From contig CABSIM010000008.1 of NCBI GenBank assembly GCA_902477765.1, positions 1 through 64,000 on the forward strand: 64,000 nt of DNA. The letters run 5' to 3'. This DNA comes from an uncultured Clostridiaceae bacterium (GTDB lineage Bacteria; Bacillota; Clostridia; Lachnospirales; Lachnospiraceae). Positions 7,477-15,136 of this stretch are shown in pieces. Position 1 is the first letter of the stretch, and every line of letters starts with the position of its first letter. A program made the position numbers and the translations under genes. The notes beneath the pieces are model-generated. The model was not told where the DNA came from. It did not search any database and saw only the letters and a list, made by a program, of their open reading frames with translations.

Positions 7477-8757
7477 ATGAAACTCGAATTAGGAATCATT
7501 CCGATTAACGACATTCAGTTCGGATCAGAATCCAAGGTGGAAAACGGTACCATCTATGTGAATGCCGACGAGTTAAAGGCCCTTCTGCTGGAAGACGAAT
7601 CACTGAAGTCCGTGGAGCTTGACATTGCAAGACCCGGTGAAAGTGTTCGTATCATGCCGGTGAAAGATGTGATTGAACCGCGCGTGAAGGTAAGCGGAAA
7701 CGGAGCTATGTTCCCTGGAATCATTTCCAAAGTTGCAACCGTAGGAAGCGGACGTACCAACGTACTTCGCGGCAGCGCTGTTGTGACAACAGGAAAGATT
7801 GTTGGATTCCAGGAAGGTATCATTGACATGTGCGGCACAGGAGCGGAGTACACTCCGTTCTCCAAACTCAACAATCTGGTGGTAATCTGCGAGCCGGTGG
7901 ACGGCCTTGCAAAACATGCTCATGAGCATGCAGTCCGCATGGCAGGACTGAAAGCTGCCGATTATGTGGGCAAGCTGGCAAAGGATATCGTAGCAGAGGA
8001 AGTGGAGACATACGAAACTGTATCTGTTAAAGAAGGTATCCAGAGATGGCCGGATCTGCCGAGAGTTGCTTATGTGCTGATGCTCCAGAGCCAGGGACTT
8101 ATGCATGATACATATGTATATGGTGTTGATGCAAAACAGTCTCTGTCCACAATTATCAACCCGACGGAGATCATGGACGGTGCCATCGTAAGCGGAAACT
8201 GTGTATCTGCATGCGATAAGAACACCACCTATCATCATCTGAACAATCCGGTTATCAAAGACCTGTTCGCACAGCACGGAAAGACACTGAACTTTGTTGG
8301 CGTTATCATCACCAATGAGAATGTGTACCTGGCTGATAAGATGCGTTCTTCCGACTGGAGCGCAAAACTTTGTGAGTGGCTGGGCGTTGACGGTGCCATC
8401 GTATCCCAGGAGGGATTCGGTAACCCGGATACCGACCTTATCATGAACTGCAAGAAGATTGAGGAGAAAGGCGTTAAGACTGTTATCATCACAGATGAGT
8501 ATGCAGGACGTGACGGCGCATCCCAGTCTCTGGCAGATGCTGACGCTGCTGCCAATGCGGTAGTAACCGGCGGAAACGCCAATCAGGTAATCCATCTCGG
8601 ACCGATGGACAAAGTGATTGGATATCCGGACGTTGCGGATATCATCGCCGGCGGCTTTGACGGAAGCCTTCAGAAAGATGGCTCCATTGTGGCCGAGCTT
8701 CAGGTTATCACAGGCGCCACCAACGAAATGGGCTTTAACAGACTGAGCGCCAGATAG
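7477..8757 (+). CDS. grdE: Glycine reductase protein B proprotein (alpha and beta subunits)
   Basis: GrdE is the 426-residue precursor of the substrate-binding subunits of glycine reductase protein B. The family cleaves itself before a cysteine, which becomes the pyruvoyl group that holds glycine as a Schiff base. Here the site is N241-C242 in GAIVSGNCVSAC, at the position reported for the clostridial proteins. The N-terminus (MKLELGIIPI) and IDMCGTG near 116-121 are typical. The start is ATG behind an AAAGCGGGGG stretch. It lies between grdX and grdB (9 bases before grdB), so the encoded protein B is the glycine type rather than the sarcosine or betaine type, which use other precursors. Confidence 0.97.
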   Translation: MKLELGIIPINDIQFGSESKVENGTIYVNADELKALLLEDESLKSVELDIARPGESVRIMPVKDVIEPRVKVSGNGAMFPGIISKVATVGSGRTNVLRGSAVVTTGKIVGFQEGIIDMCGTGAEYTPFSKLNNLVVICEPVDGLAKHAHEHAVRMAGLKAADYVGKLAKDIVAEEVETYETVSVKEGIQRWPDLPRVAYVLMLQSQGLMHDTYVYGVDAKQSLSTIINPTEIMDGAIVSGNCVSACDKNTTYHHLNNPVIKDLFAQHGKTLNFVGVIITNENVYLADKMRSSDWSAKLCEWLGVDGAIVSQEGFGNPDTDLIMNCKKIEEKGVKTVIITDEYAGRDGASQSLADADAAANAVVTGGNANQVIHLGPMDKVIGYPDVADIIAGGFDGSLQKDGSIVAELQVITGATNEMGFNRLSAR

Positions 8758-8766
8758 GAGGAAAAG

Positions 8767-10080
8767 ATGTCGAAGTTAAGAGTAGTTCATTATATTAATC
8801 AGTTCTTCGCCAACATCGGCGGCGAAGAAAAAGCTGATTATCAGCCGGAACTGCGGGAAGGAGTGGTTGGACCGGGTCTCGCGTTCAACCAGGCTTTCGG
8901 CGAAGAGGCAGAGATCGTTGCAACCGTAATCTGCGGTGACTCCTACTTCAATGAAAACGTTGATTCCGCAACAAAGACTGTTCTGGACATGATCAAGAGC
9001 CAGAACCCGGATCTGGTAATCTGCGGACCGGCATTCAACGCCGGACGTTACGGCGTAGCCTGCGGTACCGTAGCTGCTGCTGTAAAGAAAGAACTGGGTC
9101 TTCCGGTTGTTACCGGTATGTACAAGGAAAACCCGGGTGCTGATATGTTCAAGAAGGAAGTGTATATCGTTTCCACCAAGAACAGTGCAGCCGGTATGAG
9201 AGATGCTGTTAAGAAGATGGCTCCTCTGGCACTGAAGGTTGCCAAGGGCGAGGCTGTCGGCGCATCTGCTGAGGAAGGTTACCTTCCCAACGGTCTTCGT
9301 GTGAATTTCTTCGAGAAGAAGAGAGGATCCGAGCGTGCCGTTGAAATGCTCATCAAGAAACTTGCCGGAAAAGAGTTCGAAACAGAGTATGAAATGCCCA
9401 GCTTTGACCGGGTGGCTCCCGGTGAGGCAATCAAGGACATGTCCAAGGCAAAGATTGCTCTTGTTACATCCGGCGGTATTGTTCCGAAAGGAAACCCGGA
9501 TCATATCGAGTCTTCCAGTGCTTCCAAGTACGGACAGTATGATATCGAAGGCGTAACCGACCTGACTGCAGAAACCTATGAGACTGCACACGGCGGCTAT
9601 GACCCGGTATATGCAAACGAGGACGCTGACCGCGTTCTTCCTGTAGATGTAATTAATGAATTCATTAAGGAAGGAAAGATTGGCAGCCTTCACAAATACT
9701 ACTACGCAACCGTTGGTAACGGGACGGCAGTAGCGAATGCGAAGCGCTTTGCAACGGAAATCGGCCAGAAGTTAGTCGATGACCATGTGGATGCCGTAAT
9801 TCTTACCTCGACCTGAGGGACCTGTACTCGTTGCGGTGCAACGATGGTTAAGGCTATTGAAAGCTATGGTATCCCGGTTGTTCATATTGCGACCGTAGTT
9901 CCGATTTCCCAGACGGTAGGCGCAAACCGTATCGTCCCGGCTGTAGCGATTCCGCATCCGTTAGGAAACCCCGCCCTGACTCATGAGGAAGAGAAGGAAA
10001 TCAGAAGAAAGATCGTTTCCAAGGCATTGGAAGCATTACAGACTCCGGTTACTGAACAGACTGTATTTGAGTGGAAGTAA
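8767..10080 (+). CDS. grdB: Glycine reductase protein B, selenoprotein subunit (UGA = Sec350)
   Basis: GrdB attacks the glycine-pyruvoyl adduct and passes the carboxymethyl group to selenoprotein A. The in-frame TGA at 9814-9816 is codon 350, and reading continues through GTCTRCGATMVKAIE to TAA at 10078, giving 437 residues. The Sec lies in a UxxC motif (Sec350-Gly-Thr-Cys353), with a further Cys at 356; position 350 matches known GrdB proteins. A SECIS-like hairpin follows at once. Taken at face value the UGA would split this gene into a 349-residue protein and a short fragment starting near 9844. The start is ATG with AGGAGGAAAAG just before it. It is followed by trxB after 17 bases. Confidence 0.97.
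9814..9850 (+). promoter_or_regulatory. SECIS-like hairpin of grdB
   Basis: Starting 12 bases after the UGA, CGTTGC (9829-9834) pairs perfectly with GCAACG (9838-9843) around a GGT loop. A small apical stem at this distance fits a bacterial SECIS bound by SelB domain IV; the GGU loop resembles the guanine- and U-containing loops of known elements. Confidence 0.75.
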
Positions 10081-10097
10081 AAAAGGAGAAACATCCT

Positions 10098-11039
10098 ATG
10101 GATAAGGTATATGATGTGATTATCCTGGGTGCTGGTCCGGCAGGTTTAGCTGCCGGACTGTACTCAGGAAGATACCGCCTTTCCACCCTGGTGATTGAAA
10201 AAGCCAAGGATGGCGGACAGATTGCAATCACGGATGAAATTGAAAATTATCCCGGACAGATTGTGGAAGGCGAAAGTGGTCCGTCCCTGATCGAGAGGAT
10301 GACAAAACAGGTGGAGAAGTTCGGCGCTGAGCGTGTGAGCGACATCATCAACAAAGTAGAGCTGGACGGCGACGTCAAGAAGCTTTACGGTACCAAAGAC
10401 ACCTACCAGTGCAAGGCACTGATCATCGCCACAGGCGCATTCCCGAGGCCCATCGGCTGCAAGAGGGAAGGCGAATTCATGGGCAAGGGAGTTTCCTTCT
10501 GCGCCACCTGTGACGCCAACTTCTTTGAGGACATGGAAGTTTATGTGGTCGGCGGCGGAGATTCCGCTGTGGAAGAGGCCATGTATCTGACCAAGTTTGC
10601 AAGGAAAGTTACCATTATCCACAGAAGAAATGAGCTGCGTGCCGCAAAATCCATTCAGGAGAAGGCATTCAAGAATCCGAAGCTTCATTTCATGTGGGAT
10701 ACCGTTGTGGATGAACTCCATGGTGACGGAATCCTGGACGGAATGACCGTTAAGAATACCAAGACCGGCGAACTGACGAGAATCGATGCAGATCCGGATG
10801 ACGGAATGTTCGGCCTCTTCGGCTTCATCGGATACAATCCCAGAAGCGAACTGTTCGAGGGTATGATTGACATGGAGAACGGTTACATTAAGACCGACGA
10901 CAACATGCATACCAATATCCCGGGCGTATTTGCAGCAGGCGATATCCGTGTAAAGAGCCTTCGTCAGGTTGTGACTGCCGCAGCAGACGGTGCCATTGCC
11001 GCTCAGCAGGCAGAAAAATATATTTCAGACCTTCATTGA
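10098..11039 (+). CDS. trxB: Thioredoxin reductase of the glycine reductase operon
   Basis: The 313-residue flavoprotein moves electrons from NAD(P)H to thioredoxin. It has the FAD-binding GAGPAG (11-16), a redox-active CATC (C135-C138), a second nucleotide fold with GGGDSAVEEA, and the C-terminal FAD motif GVFAAGD. ATG at 10098 follows AAAAAGGAGAAACATCCT; a longer reading from 10071 lacks a ribosome site. It lies between grdB and trxA, as is common in grd operons, where the pair re-reduces the selenoproteins after each turnover. The second nucleotide site is of the thioredoxin-reductase type; cofactor choice (NADPH, NADH or ferredoxin) was not resolved. Confidence 0.95.
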   Translation: MDKVYDVIILGAGPAGLAAGLYSGRYRLSTLVIEKAKDGGQIAITDEIENYPGQIVEGESGPSLIERMTKQVEKFGAERVSDIINKVELDGDVKKLYGTKDTYQCKALIIATGAFPRPIGCKREGEFMGKGVSFCATCDANFFEDMEVYVVGGGDSAVEEAMYLTKFARKVTIIHRRNELRAAKSIQEKAFKNPKLHFMWDTVVDELHGDGILDGMTVKNTKTGELTRIDADPDDGMFGLFGFIGYNPRSELFEGMIDMENGYIKTDDNMHTNIPGVFAAGDIRVKSLRQVVTAAADGAIAAQQAEKYISDLH

Positions 11040-11089
11040 TACACAGATTCTGGATTATTTCAGAAAATCATGGAAAGGATGTCTTAGAT

Positions 11090-11407
11090 ATGGTAGAATT
11101 AACGAAAGAAACTTTTGAAGAAGAAGTTTTAAAGGCAGAGGGTACTGTCCTTGTGGATTTCTATGGTGACGGCTGCGTTCCGTGCCAGGCTCTTATGCCG
11201 CATGTTCATGCCATGGAAGATACTTATGGCAAGGACATTAAGTTCACTGCTCTCAACACCACCAAGGCCCGTCGTCTGGCAATCGGCCAGAAAGTTCTGG
11301 GACTTCCGGTTATCGCTCTTTACAAGGGCGGCGAGAAGATTGCAGAGTGCGTAAAGGACGATGCAACGGTTGAGAACATTGAAGCTATGATCAAAGCTCA
11401 TCTGTAA
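11090..11407 (+). CDS. trxA: Thioredoxin with atypical GCVPC active site
   Basis: This 105-residue thioredoxin has the active site GCVPC (C29-V30-P31-C32) in place of the usual WCGPC, a form known from glycine reductase operons of Eubacterium and Clostridium, and the cis-proline region LGLPVIAL. ATG at 11090 follows GGAAAGGATG; an in-frame upstream ATG at 11036 overlaps the end of trxB and would add a non-thioredoxin leader. The protein reduces the oxidised Sec/Cys pairs of selenoproteins A and B. It is probably dedicated to this pathway, since the changed active site should shift its redox potential (inference). Confidence 0.95.
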   Translation: MVELTKETFEEEVLKAEGTVLVDFYGDGCVPCQALMPHVHAMEDTYGKDIKFTALNTTKARRLAIGQKVLGLPVIALYKGGEKIAECVKDDATVENIEAMIKAHL

Positions 11408-11583
11408 AAGGATGAATGCCCGGCGTCCGGCCGGGACTGCCGGAAACGGCAGGGAATGATACAAAGGAAATAACACATTTCATGTGTTTTTCAAGTCTGG
11501 GAATACGCACAGCGGGTTCACAGGCTATCGCACCGGTCCGGACCGGACAGGTGCATCAAATAAATAAAGGAGGAAAAGATGCT
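11408..11583 (+). promoter_or_regulatory. Structured gap between trxA and grdA
   Basis: This 176-base stretch has no gene but several inverted repeats. CTGCCG-GAAA-CGGCAG lies near 11438, ACACA-TTTCA-TGTGT followed by five T lies near 11473-11490 (a weak terminator form), and a perfect 14-base palindrome CCGGTCCGGACCGG lies at 11533-11546. AAAGGAGG follows as the grdA ribosome site. Such elements could set the high level of grdA relative to the upstream genes by partial termination, mRNA processing or a new promoter; no clear promoter was seen. Confidence 0.55.
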
Positions 11584-12057
11584 ATGGCTATCCTGAATGG
11601 TAAAAAAGTAGTTATCATCGGTGACCGTGACGGAATTCCAGGGCCATCCATCGAAGCTTGCGTAAAAACGGCAGGCGGTGATGTTGTTTATTCATCCACC
11701 GAGTGCTTTGTCTGAACGTCCGCGGGTGCTATGGACCTGGAAAATCAGAAGAGAGTAAAAGATTTCGCAGAAAAGTACGGACCGGAGAACGTAGTTGTTG
11801 TTCTCGGTGCGGCAGAGGGTGAGGCAGCCGGTCTGGCAGCTGAAACCGTTACTGCGGGTGATCCGACTTTCGCAGGCCCATTAGCAGGAGTCCAGTTGGG
11901 ACTGACTGTATATCACATTTGTGAAGATGAAATTAAGGCAGAGGTTGATCCTGCTGTTTATGACGAGCAGATCAGCATGATGGAAATGGTTATGGATGTG
12001 GATGACATTGCAAACGAAATGTCTTCCATCAGAGACGAGTACTGTAAGTATCTGTAA
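11584..12057 (+). CDS. grdA: Glycine reductase selenoprotein A (UGA = Sec44)
   Basis: GrdA carries the Se-carboxymethyl intermediate between protein B and protein C. The 157-residue protein has the diagnostic CxxU site: C41-F-V-Sec44, with TGA at 11713-11715, followed by [11 protein letters not shown]. Known GrdA proteins have Sec at the same position. Without recoding the gene appears as two short pieces. ATG at 11584 is in frame behind AAAGGAGG; another ATG at 11579 is out of frame. GTCC (11718-11721) and GGAC (11733-11736) can pair just after the UGA as a SECIS-like stem. It lies between the structured gap and a strong hairpin before grdC. Confidence 0.97.
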
Positions 12058-12105
12058 CAAAGAGCCTGCCACTGGCAGCCTTCTTGATTGCTGTGGCGAA
12101 TCAAA

Positions 12106-12133
12106 GGGGGCGCTGAATAGGCGCCCCCATTTT
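12106..12133 (+). terminator. Strong hairpin between grdA and grdC, possible partial terminator
   Basis: GGGGGCGC (12106-12113) pairs with GCGCCCCC (12121-12128) around a seven-base loop, followed by ATTTTAAG. The short, interrupted U run suggests partial termination or a 3'-end-protecting hairpin rather than a full stop, since grdC and grdD are on the same strand right after it. Confidence 0.6.
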
Positions 12134-12151
12134 AAGATATGAGGTGTAGTA

Positions 12152-13702
12152 ATGAACGGGTATCCAGTATTAAAAGGAGCCAGCTATACACTGGCAATTA
12201 CACCGGATATGGTAATCCATAACGGTACGACACAGACAACGGAAATGATCGTAAATCCGGATTCCGAATATCTGAAGGAATTACCGGGCCATCTGAGAAG
12301 TTTTGAAGATGCAGTATCCTACATACCCAACCAGGTTTATATCGGAAATGCAAAACCTGCAGACCTGGCAGCCACGGAATTCCCATTCTATGACAAGAAA
12401 TGGGAAAATGCCTCCCGTGACGGAAAATATGGTCAGATCATGCCTCAGGATGAGTTCTACGGACTGATGCAGATCTGTGATGTGTTCGACCTGGTACAGC
12501 TTGAGAAAGCATTTGCCCAGGATGTAAAGACGAAACTGGCTGCCCAGAATCTTCTGAAAGAGGATCAGCTGGCAGTTCTCGATAAAAATGAAAGCTCTTC
12601 CGAGCAGATTGAAGCCCTTGTAAATGACGAGCATGCAGAGGGACTTTACCAGAACGGAAAACTGGTAGGTGCTGTGAAACGTGCTCATGATGTGGACGTG
12701 AACCTGTCTGCACATGTGATGCTTGAAAACATCGTAACCAAGGCTTCCAACGTACTTTCCCTGATTGAACTGGTGAAAAAGGCCGGCATCAATCCGGAAG
12801 AAGTAGACTATGTAATCGACTGCTGCGAGGAAGCATGCGGCGATATGAACCAGAGAGGCGGCGGAAACTTTGCAAAGGCTGCTGCTGAGATTGCAGGCTT
12901 TGTAAACGCCACCGGTTCCGACGTACGCGGATTCTGTGCAGGACCGGCTCATGCACTGCTTCATGCAGCTGCACTGGTAAAGGCAGGAACCTTCAAACAT
13001 GTGGTGGTTACTGCCGGAGGCTGTACTGCAAAACTGGGCATGAACGGTAAGGATCATGTAAAGAAAGGTCTTCCGATTCTGGAAGATGCCATTGCCGGAT
13101 TCTCCGTCATGATCAGTGAGGACGACGGCGTGAGCCCGCAGATCCGTACGGATATTGTCGGCCGTCATACCATCGGCACCGGTTCCGCACCCCAGAACGT
13201 AATCACCGCACTGGTGACCAATCCTCTGGAAGCAGCCGGCCTGAACATTCTTGACATCGACAAGTATTCTCCGGAAATGCAGAACCCGGATATCACAAAA
13301 CCGGCAGGAGCAGGAGATGTTCCGGAAGCCAACTACAAGATGATTGCTGCCCTGGGTGTAAAGAAGGGCGAAATCGCCAGAGCAGATATTGCCAAGTTTG
13401 TAAAAGAGCACGGTATGACCGGATGGGCTCCCACACAGGGCCATATTCCGTCCGGCGTTCCCTATATGGGACCCCTTCGTGACGAGGTTCTGGCAGGCGA
13501 GACCAAGCGTGCCATGATCATCGGCAAGGGCAGTCTGTTCCTGGGAAGAATGACAAACCTGTTCGACGGTGTTTCCTTTGTGGTACAGGCCAATGACGGT
13601 TCTGCTGCAGAAGGCGGAAACGCAGGATTTGACGAGGCAAAGGTAAAGACCATGATCGGTGAGGCCATGAGAGAATTTGCCAAAGGACTGCTTGGAGAAT
13701 AA
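12152..13702 (+). CDS. grdC: Glycine/sarcosine/betaine reductase protein C, beta subunit
   Basis: The 516-residue GrdC is the thiolase/FabH-like subunit of protein C, which takes the carboxymethyl group from selenoprotein A and, with GrdD, releases acetyl phosphate. The N-terminus (NGYPVLKGASYTLAITPDM) and the central VDYVIDCCEEACGDMNQRGGGNFAKAAAEIAG region are typical, followed by a FabH-like CAGPAHALLHAAALV. The start is ATG at 12152 behind GAGGTG. It is read after the hairpin that follows grdA and 30 bases before grdD. Protein C is shared in the family by all three reductase types, so it does not itself fix the substrate. Confidence 0.95.
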   Translation: MNGYPVLKGASYTLAITPDMVIHNGTTQTTEMIVNPDSEYLKELPGHLRSFEDAVSYIPNQVYIGNAKPADLAATEFPFYDKKWENASRDGKYGQIMPQDEFYGLMQICDVFDLVQLEKAFAQDVKTKLAAQNLLKEDQLAVLDKNESSSEQIEALVNDEHAEGLYQNGKLVGAVKRAHDVDVNLSAHVMLENIVTKASNVLSLIELVKKAGINPEEVDYVIDCCEEACGDMNQRGGGNFAKAAAEIAGFVNATGSDVRGFCAGPAHALLHAAALVKAGTFKHVVVTAGGCTAKLGMNGKDHVKKGLPILEDAIAGFSVMISEDDGVSPQIRTDIVGRHTIGTGSAPQNVITALVTNPLEAAGLNILDIDKYSPEMQNPDITKPAGAGDVPEANYKMIAALGVKKGEIARADIAKFVKEHGMTGWAPTQGHIPSGVPYMGPLRDEVLAGETKRAMIIGKGSLFLGRMTNLFDGVSFVVQANDGSAAEGGNAGFDEAKVKTMIGEAMREFAKGLLGE

Positions 13703-13732
13703 GAAACTGCCGTCAGAAAGGATAGGGGTTTT

Positions 13733-14851
13733 ATGTCAGATATGAAAATTAAAAAACTCATTGCGGAAACCTTCCTGGAAGTGGCAGATGCCCTGGAAAC
13801 CGGTCAGTACGGAAAGCAGCCGGTGATCGGCTTTGCCAGCGAAGGCAGTGAGCATGGTGAGGATAATATCGAAAGAGCCATGGAACTGGCTGCGTCCAGA
13901 GGAATCAAGGCTCTTCTGATCAAAGGAGAAGATATCCATAAGGAGATGGAAAAAATGCTGGATTCCGGCGAGATTGACGCCGCAGTCACCATGCATTATC
14001 CATTCCCCATCGGCGTTTCCACCGTGGGTAAGGTCATTACCCCCGGCATCGGAAAAGCCATGTATATCGCAACAACCACAGGTACGTCTGATACCGACAG
14101 AATCTGCGGCATGGTAAAAAATGCCGTTTACGGAATTATTGCGGCAAAGGCTGAGGGAATCGAACATCCCACAGTAGGAATTGCCAATATTGACGGGGCA
14201 AGACAGACGGAAAAAGCCCTTGTAAAGCTGAAAGAACAGGGATATGACATTAATTTTGCCCAGTCTGCCCGTGCGGACGGCGGAATTGTCATGAGAGGAA
14301 ACGACCTGCTGGCAGGTACGCCTGACGTTATGGTCATGGATTCCCTGACAGGAAATCTGATGATGAAGATTTTCTCAGCTTATACCACCGGCGGCAGCTA
14401 TGAATCTGTTGGATTCGGATATGGCCCCGGTATCGGAGACGGATACAGCCGTCTGATCATGATCGTGTCCCGGGCTTCCGGTGCTCCGGTCATTGCAGGC
14501 GCCATGGAATTTGCCACCAATCTGGTGAAACATAACTGGAAAGCTGTTGCAGACGAAGAGTTTGCAAAGGCCAAGAAAGCCGGACTGGATGCAATTCTGG
14601 ATGAGATCCGTTCCGCAGGCAAGAAGGAAGCTGCTTCCGAGGAAGCCGTTACAGCTCCGCCCAAGGAGATCTGTACAGACCAGATCCCCGGCATTGAGGT
14701 CATGGACCTGGAAGATGCGGTCAAGGCACTCTGGAAAGCAGGCATTTACGCAGAGAGCGGTATGGGATGTACCGGTCCCATCGTCCTGATGGCTGCGGAT
14801 AAGAAGGCACGTGCGTATGAGATCCTGAAAGAAGCCGGCTACGTCGGCTGA
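13733..14851 (+). CDS. grdD: Glycine/sarcosine/betaine reductase protein C, alpha subunit
   Basis: This 372-residue PlsX-like protein forms acetyl phosphate from the acetyl-enzyme intermediate; acetate kinase then yields ATP. C346 in the C-terminal motif SGMGCTGP corresponds to the cysteine that carries the acetyl group in the studied enzyme. TTTGTSDTDRICGMVKNAVYG and the glycine-rich GFGYGPGIGDG are PlsX-like. A low-complexity linker (about 296-311) separates the C-terminal active-site segment. The start is ATG behind AAAGGATAGGGG. It is the last grd gene; no acetate kinase or phosphotransacetylase gene follows in the window. Confidence 0.95.
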   Translation: MSDMKIKKLIAETFLEVADALETGQYGKQPVIGFASEGSEHGEDNIERAMELAASRGIKALLIKGEDIHKEMEKMLDSGEIDAAVTMHYPFPIGVSTVGKVITPGIGKAMYIATTTGTSDTDRICGMVKNAVYGIIAAKAEGIEHPTVGIANIDGARQTEKALVKLKEQGYDINFAQSARADGGIVMRGNDLLAGTPDVMVMDSLTGNLMMKIFSAYTTGGSYESVGFGYGPGIGDGYSRLIMIVSRASGAPVIAGAMEFATNLVKHNWKAVADEEFAKAKKAGLDAILDEIRSAGKKEAASEEAVTAPPKEICTDQIPGIEVMDLEDAVKALWKAGIYAESGMGCTGPIVLMAADKKARAYEILKEAGYVG

Positions 14852-14852
14852 T

Positions 14853-14912
14853 TCTGCGGACAGGAAGCTGCTCCGGAAGGCCTTTGGGTCTGTCCGGAGC
14901 AGTGATCCGCAG
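14853..14912 (+). other. Large nested hairpin after grdD
   Basis: CTGCTCCGGA (14868-14877) pairs with TCCGGAGCAG (14893-14902), and an outer CTGCGGA pairs with TCCGCAG (about 14854-14912). It is followed by A rather than T residues, so it does not look like a classical terminator for grdD; it may protect the 3' end of the grd mRNA. Confidence 0.6.
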
Positions 14913-14953
14913 TAAAAAAAGGAATTGTTTTAATTATTACATCAATTCAGTCA

Positions 14954-14982
14954 TTGACAGAATGAAAAATACGTGGTAGAAT
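14954..14982 (+). promoter_or_regulatory. Promoter of tRNA-Sec / selAB
   Basis: TTGACA (14954-14959) and TAGAAT (14977-14982) are 17 bases apart, predicting a transcript start about 18 bases before tRNA-Sec. It probably drives tRNA-Sec together with selA and selB. Confidence 0.75.
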
Positions 14983-15006
14983 AAACCATGTTATACTGCA
15001 AGATGT

Positions 15007-15100
15007 GGAGGTAGATAGGTTGCTGGTGTGCCTCGCGGTCTTCAAAACCGTTGTAGGGGGTTAAGAGCCTCCTGGGTGGGTTCGATTCCCACCTCCTCCG
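15007..15100 (+). tRNA. selC: tRNA-Sec (anticodon UCA)
   Basis: The anticodon loop CTTCAAA gives anticodon TCA within the stem CGGT/ACCG. A long variable arm (AGGGGG...CCTCCT) and the T arm GTGGG-TTCGATT-CCCAC follow, as in bacterial tRNA-Sec. The acceptor stem pairs GGAGG at the 5' end with CCTCC before a terminal G; CCA is not encoded. The two or three innermost acceptor pairs look mismatched by eye. It is charged with serine and then converted to Sec-tRNA by SelA, whose gene lies 36 bases downstream. Confidence 0.95.
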
Positions 15101-15136
15101 TTTTTATCCCATCGAAGTAGTAGGAGGAAATTATAT

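Noticed and set aside
9844..10080. Separate 78-residue gene after the UGA in grdB
   Set aside because: It is the C-terminal part of GrdB; UGA at codon 350 is read as Sec, with the UxxC motif and a hairpin.
11731..12057. Separate 108-residue gene after the UGA in grdA
   Set aside because: It is the C-terminal part of GrdA, with UGA at codon 44 read as Sec in CFVU.
14853..14912. Terminator of the grd operon
   Set aside because: The hairpin is strong but is followed by A, not T, on the plus strand; it is listed only as a hairpin.
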